A program made the position numbers and the translations under genes. Below, piece after piece: positions 10,271 to 20,406 of a DNA stretch of 64,000 nt (the first letter of the stretch is position 1; every line of letters starts with the position of its first letter). The notes beneath the pieces were generated by a model. That model was not told where the DNA came from and did not search any database. It saw only the letters and a list, made by a program, of their open reading frames with translations. The stretch covers positions 277,684,658-277,748,657 of the forward strand of contig CM068373.1 in NCBI GenBank assembly GCA_034769895.1, written 5' to 3'. The stretch is from Magicicada septendecula. Taxonomy: Eukaryota > Arthropoda > Insecta > Hemiptera > Cicadidae.

Positions 10271-12180
10271 TAATAGGATCCATACATTCCAGCCTGCTTC
10301 CCTAACAGACGTTTCTTATGTAATGTCTACTCAAACGCACACACACACACACACACAGTCGATGGAAATGTTCTAGAACACTTTACTCGCGATATCGATT
10401 ATACACAACTGGAAAGGACTTAAATTAACGTCGCTTCCACGTTCACTGTAAATCCTCTTTACTTAAGCCTATTAATATCCTGATTAATCTTATCGAATGG
10501 TACGACGCACAAATAGAAATCAATACCAGCGTCCTGATATTGATTTTGGCAATTAAGAGAAAAAAATGTGTTGTGCAGATAACAGTGTCACAATTAACAA
10601 TTGAACATGTTTTACCAAACAGGCTTGACCAATAAACGAGCAATAAATATATTTACCTTTAAAATTACGTATATGATTTTTTTATGATATGCGAGCGTTT
10701 GTACGTATCACAATGTTTGTAGCTGCAACGTACAGAAACTATTAGTAAATCGTCACACAATTTAAAATTTATTTAGAAAAATATAATTAATTATATTTGT
10801 TTAGGTTTCAATATTTTAATAAAAATTACAGAGGAAAGCATTCTTAAAAGGGAGAAAGATATATATTGTAACCAGACGTCTTCCGCCTAATTGTAAAAGT
10901 GTAAATGTATTTTATATACTGTCTCAAAGTCTTACCAAGTCGTCGTCGCTCTTAAACGTACCTCACGCAGACTGCGTCCGTCGCGAACGTACGAATAACC
11001 AGTACCGAAATCCTTACCTGTCCTTATTTTGTATATTTATTTCCCGAAAGGCGCCAAATTGTTTTTCAGAAAACAATTAAAAGGTTCAAGATTAGTTTGT
11101 CTCCTGTACGGTGATGATTAATTCGAATTACCTCGTAGACTGGCGGGAACTCGAATTTCGCTTCTCTTTGGACGTGTTGCCAACATAAAATTTGGGCAAA
11201 GAATTCTATTCTCCGCTACAGAACACAACATACATAATACAATTTAAATAAACACAGGACAGCTAGTAAAGATTCGTACTTATTTATTTGATTCGATAAT
11301 TCATTAATTTTTGATAATTGTCGTACAATAGATGTTATTATAATAAAGTTTAGCCTCGGCAACAAATTAATTTTCACTCAGCAGAGAGCAAAGGTGGCAG
11401 CGCAGTATTAGATTGACGCCACAATGGTTGTCGTGTGTACTTATTTACACAAGTTAATTTGCCAAAGAGTTCTTTTGGTTACGAAAAGGTTTAAAACAAG
11501 ATGTTAAATAAAGTACACCACCTTACAATTGTGGTACTTAAATACTAAAAAGGTTTACATGAATATTCAACTCTGTTGGTTAAAAGTGTGTGACAGTTTA
11601 ATAGGTTTCGGACATAGGTTATCTTACAGTTACTTAATGTGTTAATAAATATGATTCATTAATCCTTGAAAGAATTTGGTGTTCAAAGTTCAGAGTGAGA
11701 GTTATATATTGTGAAAAAAGTTACTCAGTTTTAGTTCGTAATTATTTATAATTTAATTTATACTTAACAAAACCATGTTGTTAGTGTTATGGATCATCAA
11801 GGTTTCTTCACTGTTGTGTTATTACATTCGTTTGATTTCAAAGATAGGGTTGCTGTCTCCTTCTGACGTCTGTTTCTTTTATTAAATTTTTTATATAATT
11901 ATTAATTTTGAAATTTCGTTTATTGTTCCTCCTTGAGTTGCTGGAACTATGGTTGACTTCTGGTATTCAATTTACTTTCATTTCTTCGTTATTTGCCTTT
12001 ATTAGGTCCGCATCAATATGGCGTCTATACCTCTGGATAGTTAATAATGGAACTCCTGTTACATAACGGTCAAAATCAAAATTATAATAACGTTCTGTTG
12101 TTATGGCAACCGCCTTCACTCTGATTGGTTAAGTACATTTGAAACTATTGTTACAAATCCTGGTTTTCTGTTCAAAATGA
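10271..12180. other. No recognisable gene; short (CA)n at about 10338-10358
   Basis: AT-rich, with a short CA run and a local inverted GC-rich patch near 10960-10995. I see no ORF or repeat match that I can support. Confidence 0.4.
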
Positions 12181-13860
12181 ATAAATATTTTATAATGGTT
12201 ATTATTCCTTGGTTATATTTTGAATGCTTGAAATATTAACATAGATGTTCCTATTTTCTTTCAAAGATCAATTTGACATCTCACGAGGCTGGTCTAGGTC
12301 ATGTATTAATGTTTTTGGACAAAATTGCTAATACTATGTTAGTACATATTTTACTTATTTATACTGTTTATCACTATTCTGACATGTTATTCTTGTTAGT
12401 TAATGGTAATCACAGACTTTACTTGTTCTTATTATTCAAATATTCAATATTATTATTCAATTGAAATATTCAATTGTTTACAATTGGTTTTCTGAAGTTA
12501 GACAGCTATGTCATTCATAGGCCTAAACTGTAACATCTTAGAATTTCTTATTTAGCTCTATTTAAACATTATTTATTAAGTACATATGGTCTGCTTATTT
12601 TCATTTCGCACTTATTGGCCTTTTAATTACTTTGAAACTGTTTTACAATCTATTAGTGTTATTATACTTTCACAAAATTATTTCTTATCTGATATTTTTC
12701 TTTATATTTATATAATAGTTATTAATTTGTTGCTTGTTACGTTCATGTCATTGCTAGTTTTATTCCTACTACCATTTCTCACACACCTCTTTAACACTTA
12801 AATCTATTAACAAAACATAATATATAAATAACTTAATGGTCTGTATATTGTTCAGCCATATTCCTTCTTATTAATTATGATTATTATATTGTATGTCATT
12901 ACTTAAAATGATCCTACTACTCATCTCTTTATACTTTCATTACTTACATAACAAATACAAACATATTACTGTAAAGTTATGCCTTCTTGGCTTATACTCC
13001 TTTAAACACTTAAACAAACAAATTAATTTTATTTAAATTAACAAAATAACAATTTTGGTGAGTATTGTATCGACACCATCTATTCTATAAAGATAATCAT
13101 TCTAGTGATTCTTTTAGTAATAGAATATGTTTTTCTATTTCCTGCACCCACAACTACTCTGTTTCTTACAGGCGAAGACAATTTACTGATTTGGCTATTC
13201 ATCATTTGATTATGGTTCTGGTTTGTTACACTTGGTTACTATTCTTTTTCCTTAATATTATAAGTTGTTTATTTTAATATTCTCATCACTTCACTGTTTA
13301 TTGTTATCACTCCCTACCTATCTCTCACTCTTAGTTTCAATGATATTTTAGATATACATTTATAATTATTCTTTAACATTTTGTGCCTTACTTTCTTATT
13401 ATAATAAGGTTCTTAACAACATACTTTATTTAATAATAATTGTCTTACTTATTTTTTTATGGTTAGTGTACTTTCTTTATTATTGTTTTATTCATGGTTA
13501 TTTATATATTTTATTTACTCATTTGTGTCTCTTATCATTGATTTGTCTTCTTAATTTCTGTAAATCCTTTCTCATCTTATTGTCTTTATCTGGCCAATCT
13601 CTGGGGTTGAGTCATAGTCATTTGTTTGTCAGTCTAGTCTATTTTTTTAATGTTTATTCTTGTTTACAATTCTTCTTTCTTCTCTCCTAACATCATTTTA
13701 TATATTTTTTTTTCATTATTTATTAAAATATTTTACCTTTTATCATTTCTATAATACTTATGGATACCCTATATGATCTGATTTCTGCAATGTTATAATA
13801 TTTATCTATTACCAAAGTGTATTTACATAAATGGGGTTTTATTTAATAGGTTAATTATCT
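12181..13860. other. T-rich, strand-asymmetric block
   Basis: About 1.7 kb in which the plus strand is strikingly T-rich and A/G-poor. Several 60-75-codon ORFs on the plus strand (12586, 13065, 13466) translate to Phe/Leu/Ile/Tyr-rich peptides that only look like membrane segments. No homology or codon bias suggests a real protein. The composition changes abruptly to purine-rich at about 13862. Confidence 0.5.
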
Positions 13861-13864
13861 GTGG

Positions 13865-14110
13865 GGGAAGAAGTCAACATCAATTTGGATTAAAGAAGTC
13901 TAAAAGGATTTAGAAAAAAAAAATATAAAGGCAGAAGAAGCAATTGAAAGAGAAATTTCTTGGGCAAAAGTGTTAAAAATGGAAGGAGCCCAGTGTAAGA
14001 AAGAGAAAAACGCAGGTTCAAAGTGGACTGAAGACAGAAAGAAGAGACACAGTGAAAAGATGAAAGAATATTGAAGCAAAAGTAAAGAGCAAAGAATAAA
14101 GAATTGAAAT
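13865..14110 (+). pseudogene. LINE ORF2 C-terminal tail, basic Trp-rich end
   Basis: Broken plus-strand frames give a KWTEDRKKRHSEKMKEY-like basic stretch. This C-terminus is seen in arthropod LINE ORF2s and is recognisable again near 51930-52020 in this window. The 5' part is missing. Confidence 0.5.
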
Positions 14111-14685
14111 TAGTGTGCGGGCCTTAGATGGCCGATACAAAAAAGGGAGGTGGTAGTATTTTTAATTATTAATTATATATCCATAATACAGATATACACA
14201 AAACTTTTGTGTTTTCTTTTGAATACGAAACGTATTTTAGCTTTCACTTTGCTTAAATACGGCGGAACTTTGATTTTTATTAAGAACATCATGTTTTCAA
14301 TGAATTCAACAATTTTTAGGAGACTCATTTAGTAAATAAAAAGAAATATACTGTAGCTGTAGTTGAAGAAATATGTCAACCAGATGTTTCAATACTTTGA
14401 AAACCTAAAGTTAGCATCTCTGTCATTGATATGAAACTGCCCTTTGACAAACATTTCAGCACATATAACCTCTAATATTCACTGAATAATGGCAGGCCAT
14501 GTAGAAAATTGGACTTTTGAAAATTTCTGTTCATTGATTCGATTTTTTTGTTTTTGAAGCTGTGTGAAAAAAGAGGGGTAGGATTTAACATGTTATATAA
14601 ACGAATGCAAACAGCTTTGAACATGATTTGAGAGTAATCATATAAACAATGTGTTAATTGTGGGTATGGCAAAACTGACATGAAA

Positions 14686-14799
14686 ATGATGATGATGATG
14701 ATGATAATAATAATAATAATAATGATAATAATAATAATAATAATAATAAAATAATATTAATAGTAATAATAATAAGAAGAAGAAGAAGGAGGAGAACGG

Positions 14800-14874
<75 letters not shown>

Positions 14875-14875
14875 A
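14686..14875. repeat. Compound trinucleotide microsatellite
   Basis: Successive runs of GAT, AAT, AGA/GGA and then about 75 bp of (CTA)n, ending at about 14875. The CTA run abuts the LINE fragment that follows. Confidence 0.95.
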
Positions 14876-15062
14876 GTACCTTACTGGCCGGGAGAGCTGC
14901 GGACGGTGTCAGCCATACATTCTTCGTCTGCGACAGATGGCAGCAACACAGAAGATCGTTGCAAAAACATATTGCAATGTTATCTCCCCAGATAACATTG
15001 TTGAAGCGATGCTTCAAGAAGAGGACACCTGGAACTGTGTGGCACGCCTTGCAGAAGAGATA
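14876..15062 (+). pseudogene. R1/Jockey-type LINE C-terminal fragment
   Basis: An open plus-strand frame reads SHTFFVCDRWQQHRR, then LSPDNIVEAMLQEEDTWN and a stop. The HT-x-F-x-C-x-RW motif followed by P-x-NIV-x2-ML and W-x2-VA is the conserved end of R1/Jockey-type reverse transcriptase proteins, after the RNase H-like/zinc-knuckle region. Only the last 60 or so codons remain. Confidence 0.75.
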
Positions 15063-15905
15063 TAGTATAGTATAAACTATAACTGATAAGCGATAAAAAT
15101 AATTAATATTTTTATATAATCGACTATCTAAATGATATTATAATGATCACTCTGAACGACGTGTAAAATTTTATAGTTAGCTTAGCATTTATGAGAATTT
15201 AAATGATCAAAACCAGTCACTAAAATACGTCAAGTCGATATAATAAGTTCGTTTCGATACAATCGTTACTCACGAGCGAAGATAAATGAAAAAATATCAC
15301 ATTTTATCGTATAAGAAAATGGTTATTTAATACTGTTGTTTTCACTATGAATTAATACAATTTTTACGTAAATTTCCACAAACGCAATCATATAAATATG
15401 TATATTTTAAATGTGAATCTTCAAGTGATTGAAAAGTTACATAAGTTCTTAACATAAATAGGGTGTTAAGGGACGCCGGAAGTCAACATAAAGTGTGTGT
15501 ATTTTGTGGTGTCATTGTCCGCCGGCTTGTAAATAAACCCCCACGGTTTGACCTAACATGGCAGTTAGCAAACAGGAAACGGGTAGTATCAAGAGGTCAA
15601 AATACTGCCTCGTAAACACACCAAGTAACTTGTTAACGCACGCTGTACTCTGTACGAACCCAAAGAGACTGAAAACTTAAATTAAACTTGCCAACAATTA
15701 ATGACACAATTAAATGAAGAAAGTAATCAAAGTCATTTAATAGACGAGTATAATATTGTCGGAAACAATGATAACCACTTTTATATATCACAAGTTAAGT
15801 GTTTCCGGTTACTTACGAAGGTCAGGTGAAAACTTTGCGAAGCGACAACTATTGCTTAGGGGTAGAACTAAATTATTTTGCGCATTGTAAGAGTCATATT
15901 TCTTG
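15063..15905. other. No recognisable feature
   Basis: AT-rich sequence without supported genes or internal repeats. Confidence 0.4.
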
Positions 15906-15911
15906 TAAACA

Positions 15912-16636
15912 CCTGTTAATTTTCAAATATGTGTCAATTTACTCATTGTTTACCAGCTGTTTGAAATTTACGTGTCACGAGTGTTTTGAAAAGTGGACAA
16001 AATCAAACATCGTGCTGTGATTGAATTGTTTGTTAAAACGGGTCTAGAGGCAATAAAAATTCACAACGAAATTCTAAATGTGTTAGGAGATGTTGCGCCT
16101 TCAAAACCTGTAATTTGTAAGTGCGTAGTAGAGTTGAAATGCGGTCGCGCGAACGTTGAAAATGATTCCTGCAGTGGGCGCCCAAAAAAGTAACAACTGC
16201 AAATATCATTTAAAAAATGTAATACACGGTGTTGGAAGGCCAGCGATTGAGAGTGGATGGCATTGCAAAGTTCATAGGCATCTCATATTAGCCTATGGAT
16301 TATGTTTTACCTTAAGAACTTGGTGTGAAAAAAGTTTTAGCAAGGTCGGTGCCGCATTTGGAGTGTTGCTTTTTTGGAAGTCTACTGCCGGGCACCATAT
16401 TCAATGCTTGTTCGAATAAGTTTAAACTCGAGTCTCCACTTACCAACCATAGTTTTTGAAGATGCGAACCATCTCCTAACACACTTACCATTTCATTGTC
16501 AATTTCCGTTAGAGTTAGACCATTTTTAACTAAGAATTCATGATTTTGTCCATTTTTCAATACATGCTTGACACGTAAATTTTAAATAGCTGATAAACAG
16601 TGAATAAATTGACAGATAGAGTTGAAAATTAACAGG
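15912..16636. mobile_element. Mariner-derived inverted-repeat element (two 5' ends head-to-head)
   Basis: CCTGTTAATTTTCAA at the left end is mirrored by TTGAAAATTAACAGG at the right end. The inverted homology continues through ACGTGTCA, the start codon and into transposase coding sequence. The plus-strand half (15993-16370) encodes AVIELFVKTGLEAIKIHNE, then CSGRPK, and in later frames the GISYxRVHYILxEELG-like HTH linker. The minus-strand half (16560-16375) encodes EFLVKNGLTLTEIDNEMVSV. Both are mariner N-terminal DNA-binding domains. The DDD catalytic domain is absent, so the unit could only be moved in trans. Confidence 0.75.
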
Positions 16637-16652
16637 CCGAACATGCCGGTAA

Positions 16653-17046
16653 GAACATGCCGAAGCAGCTGGTAGACTGCAGCTTACTGTGAGACATTAC
16701 TGTACTGTGAGACATCGCGACAATTCAGCCTGGAATCGCAATCAATATGAACTGATGAGATAGGATCGCGTCCACATGAACTCAGCTGCGCTACGGAGTG
16801 AGGAAAGTTATGTGATTCACTGAACCGATCAGATAGCGCGCCACCTTACTACATTGCTGTTTTCAGTGAGGCAAAAACAAAATAATTTGTTCTTGTCTCA
16901 CTCTAACAGTAAGCTGCATAGTAATATAGAACAGTAAGCATCTTCGACATTTAAACCTATACATTTGTTATGTCAGCACTGTCGTACAGTACAGCAATGT
17001 CTCACAGTAAGCTGCAGTCTACCAGTAATGCTGCGTCGGCATGTTC
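16653..17046. mobile_element. MITE with about 60-bp inverted repeats
   Basis: The left arm begins GAACATGCCGAAGCAGC and runs through TGCAGCTTACTGTGAGACAT. The right arm is its inverse, ending CGGCATGTTC at 17046. The roughly 270-bp core is non-coding. The terminal pair differs by small indels. No clear target duplication could be read, so the superfamily is undecided. Confidence 0.75.
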
Positions 17047-17224
17047 GTATCCTAACACGGCATAGATCAGGTGCTGGAGAATTTGGAGAAATAGTACCTT
17101 TGTACCGGGTTGACTGGGCACTAGTCCTTACGAGTTCCTAGGGTTGGACGAAGTGATGTTAGCTCCCAAAGGAGCCATTGGCCTCTCTCCAGCCAAGATC
17201 GTACTGCGTGGTGAAGTTTTACAT

Positions 17225-17415
17225 CCTACAAGAGATGACCCTGTTGATACAGAACAGTACGGACCTAGACCGGAAGGTCGATGGATAATCCTGGTGGTGG
17301 GCGTAGCAGTAGCCACCAGTACCAAGTTAGAGCGGGCGTAAGGGCAATGATCCTGGACCGGCTTATCTTCGGAATATTACAGGCGGGAATCTAGTTGGAT
17401 TTAGTCGACTGTATA
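17225..17415. repeat. Dispersed repeat, shared with 62690-62825
   Basis: The stretch TGTTGATACAGAACAGTACG, then a GACCGGAAGGTC-like block, then TATTACAGGCGGGAAT and TTTAGTCGACTGTA, recurs at 62713-62815 with substitutions. It is non-coding and the family is unknown. The LTR array begins about 40 bp downstream. Confidence 0.6.
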
Positions 17416-19051
17416 AAACTAAAATTTTTAAAGATAAAATTTGAAACTTTTTCAACATTGTAACGTCACAGAACGTTCCATAAAAGAAATCATTTATATA
17501 GTAAGTTAGCATAAGAGGAAAGTGAGGTGAACAGTATCGAACCCAAGTAGTCCCAAAAAATTGTGTAATTTTGTATAATAATTATTTCTATCAACTTGAA
17601 AAAACGACCAAACTATGACTAAGACAAAACCCCATATATATTATTAAAGTGAATAAGAGTGAAAAAACCATAAGACACTATAAGAGAGAGAAATAATGTC
17701 AGAATCCACCAAAATAAAGTCAATAATTATTAAGTTTTATAACTATGAATATAGTATTAAAAACTATTTTTTGTGAATGAATGGGCATGATCCATTATTA
17801 TCTTATGTGATGTAAATAAAATAAATGTATTAAATGATTTAAATACATTATTAGAAAGAGTTTAAGTTAGAATAAAAATGATATATTTGCAATGACAAAA
17901 AAATATTAATGTGTTGGATTTGAGACCATACACCAAGATTTCATGAAAAAAATTAATTATTATCAGATTTAAATAAAAACTATATGTAATTGTCAAGCAG
18001 ACAATAGTGAACAATTTATCTTAAATAAAGGAAGCTGTCAAATGAATAAAAAGCAGTCAAAATAGCCAAAAACAGTGTTAACTAAAAACATGTAATAGGC
18101 ATCTAATATTGTATAATTTATGAATTTATTGTTGCCAAAATGCAACCAAATTGCATTAGAAAGCTGTAATATGATATAAAGCAACTATACTAATATACCT
18201 GACCAACTTTAACATTGTAATAGTCAAGTTAGCAAAATATTTACTTATACCATGTATGGCTGGAACCAATTATCCAGTACAAAAATAATCATATCTGACT
18301 AAATACTTACATAATACTAACAAAAATAAGATAGAAAGGTACAATACATCAGTATACCTTAATAAGAAACAAACTCAGTTGAAAGTAAAGTCAATTCTAA
18401 AAGAATTTAACTAATTAGAGTGAGATTTGTCACGCCATAAAAAAAGGACATATCAAGACCAATCAATGATGCTATGTCATCTTGTGATAAATATAATATA
18501 TGTACAGAGTAACCAGGTATCACAAAAGATAGACAAAATAATAAACTCTGTGTGTACAGTAGTGAAATAATACATATATTAAAGAAAAAGACTAATCATT
18601 GTATTAGAAAACTGACAAGAATCTAGGCCATGAGCAGAGGCCATATAAAATTGTATTTATTTCTGTTTTATTTATGTTAAAATTTGTTTATTTTGTTGTA
18701 GGAAAGTAGTAGTATTAGATGTTCAGCTTGTGGAAGGAACTTAGTAACTCCACAACAATTTTTGTTATAAAAAATGAGTTTTCAATGACAACAACTCAAG
18801 GTGAGGGTTGTATATTGTATTGTTTATTAGACTTAAGTTAATTAGAAACCAATCATATTTAGTATCGCTAGATTCAGTTAAAAACAGGGAATCTAAATGT
18901 ATTAATGGCATACAAATTGTGAGTACTAATGTAAAACTGTTTGATAAATACCAGTGTAATTTTTGAAATATCCTTTGTATGAAGAATAAGAAATTCGTTC
19001 TAAAAGCTTCTACGGAAGTGAAAATTGTTCTATGACATTCCATTTCGTTTA

Positions 19052-19069
19052 TTCTCGAACATTCTAGAA
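19052..19069 (+). promoter_or_regulatory. Heat-shock element in LTR 1
   Basis: TTCTCGAACATTCTAGAA is four perfectly spaced alternating units, TTC-nn-GAA-nn-TTC-nn-GAA, the canonical HSF-trimer binding site. It starts 72 bp upstream of the start of the TATAAAAG box, as in animal hsp promoters. Confidence 0.75.
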
Positions 19070-19123
19070 AGAATTTTTACACAAATATACCGGAAGTTGA
19101 TGAAAACAGTCATCCTGAATTAG

Positions 19124-19131
19124 TATAAAAG
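19124..19131 (+). promoter_or_regulatory. TATA box of LTR 1
   Basis: TATAAAAG lies in GAATTAG-TATAAAAG-AGAGACC. The expected transcription start is about 30 bp downstream, near 19155, which would make U3 about 1.7 kb and R-U5 about 1.2 kb. Confidence 0.7.
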
Positions 19132-19713
19132 AGAGACCAAATCGACCGAAAAACACTTGAAACTTGAACTCCAGAACTGATGCATCTCACACAACACTGA
19201 TCAACGCAGCTAAGGCGAAACCGAAGAGGCGAGAAATCGACAAGACACGGCAGGAAGGCTTTTCCCGTACATAGACATACCGACTGACTTAACCTCAACG
19301 AGAATCTTCGCCAAATGTATCGCTGAAATAGAGCAGCGATACGGCAAATTTTAATAGAAATCACGCAGCCAGAACGTCAAGCGGCCCAGGAGGGACCAAA
19401 ATTTAAATAGAGAACGAATTCTGCTGTGTTCGCATTGACTGACTAACTTGACAAAAAATCCCCTTTCACGTAAACATACAATACACAAAGCCTTCCTCAA
19501 CACTGCATGGGAATCAGCGCTGCGGTGGCCGATTTCTGAATTAACGCTAAACAGATGATTCGTAACGGCGGCGTTTGAACGATATTCTACTGCCAAACGT
19601 TTTTACAAACGTGCGGAAAAAGTAATGATCGCAAAATTTGACTTTAAATAGATTCAGTGTACACCCGAAGAGGCGAGATTGAGAAACTACCCGAAAGGAG
19701 TGTCCAGTGCGAG

Positions 19714-19719
19714 AATAAA
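19714..19719 (+). terminator. Candidate poly(A) signal in LTR 1
   Basis: AATAAA lies 590 bp downstream of the TATA box, inside the predicted R region where a retrotransposon poly(A) signal should be. The same site recurs at 25502 and 31292. Confidence 0.4.
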
Positions 19720-20250
19720 TAACCATTGGAACGTGAGTTACCAAAATTAAAGTCATTTGTTACCTGGTTACATTTATCACACAGTTGTACTTCACACGCT
19801 ACACATACACCTTCAAATCACTTAGTTTTTTCTTGTAAGGCATCTAATTGATATGTCTTGGTAGTTCAAAGGAGTCACGTCCTGAGAGTAAAGATTTTTC
19901 ACGTATTAAACTCATGCTTTTCAACTGAGTCAAAATCTGAAATATACTAGCCGATACTTGATTGGATATATAAAAAATTGTCAATAATAATAACTTGTAA
20001 AATTTTTTCTCTGCAATTTTATAATTTTTTTCTATGAATGTTAGTCCTTCAGACGATTTGTTTGTTTTTAAAGAATCATTAAACTTAACTGATTTTTCCA
20101 AGCTAAACTGACTTGTTTAAATTTTTTCGTAGATTTAAAAATTTTATCAATCACATTTTTTTCTTGGAACAAACGTTTCCAAGTGGCGCCCACAAAAAGC
20201 ATAGTATTAAGTTGTGTTACAGGACTACATCACAGCAGAGGATCCAGTCA

Positions 20251-20259
20251 ACGGTAAGT
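20251..20259 (+). promoter_or_regulatory. Candidate 5' splice site in LTR 1
   Basis: ACG|GTAAGTA is a near-consensus insect splice donor (GT at 20254) in the transcribed part of the LTR, about 85 bp before the LTR end. It could give a spliced subgenomic RNA or splice into host sequence. LTR 2 and LTR 3 have ACG|GTAAGTG at 26042 and 31832. Confidence 0.4.
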
Positions 20260-20342
20260 AACAAAAGTGCGCGGAGGTAACGCCCGACATTTTACAACAC
20301 AAACATTTACACAACACCCACTACTTGTTTTTCGTTATAAAT

Positions 20343-20363
20343 TGGCAGCCCAACTAGTGAGGC
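20343..20363 (+). other. Primer-binding-like site, internal region 1
   Basis: TGGCAGCCCAACTAGTGAGG follows the LTR end after 3 bases. It resembles the tRNA-Lys primer site common in gypsy-type elements (TGGCGCCCAACGTGGGGC) but with small insertions, so the match is imperfect. Confidence 0.55.
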
Positions 20364-20406
20364 TTGAAAAAGACGGAACAAGCCCGGCAACTACCAACAT
20401 ATTATA

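Larger units (their letters stand above)
17459..20339 (+). repeat. LTR 1 of the array, 2881 bp, with an internal deletion
   Basis: It is colinear with LTR 2 and LTR 3 but lacks a net 180 bp. At about 18038-18050 the sequence GAATAAAAAGCAGTC replaces the Gag-like zinc-knuckle segment found in the other two, with about 7 bp of filler at the junction. Otherwise I counted only about five substitutions against LTR 2. The minus-strand ORFs of 69-92 codons in it recur in every copy but look like chance frames of AT-rich regulatory DNA. Confidence 0.8.

Noticed and set aside
12586..13690. Several membrane-protein-like ORFs in the T-rich block
   Set aside because: TTT/TTA/ATT codons in T-rich DNA always give Phe/Leu/Ile. 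The frames are short, unordered and without homology or codon preference.
16312..16560. An independent minus-strand gene
   Set aside because: It is the inverted copy of the mariner transposase N-terminus in the head-to-head element.
17459..17490. A second heat-shock element at the LTR start (AGAACGTTCC)
   Set aside because: Only two adjacent units are present. The next GAA is out of phase for a third, so it is below a convincing HSF site.
18765..20101. Five minus-strand ORFs (69-92 codons) in LTR 1, repeated in LTR 2 and LTR 3, looking like an operon of small genes
   Set aside because: They recur only because the LTR is repeated. They run against the element's transcription, cover the HSE, TATA and leader, and have no recognisable motif or selection evidence.
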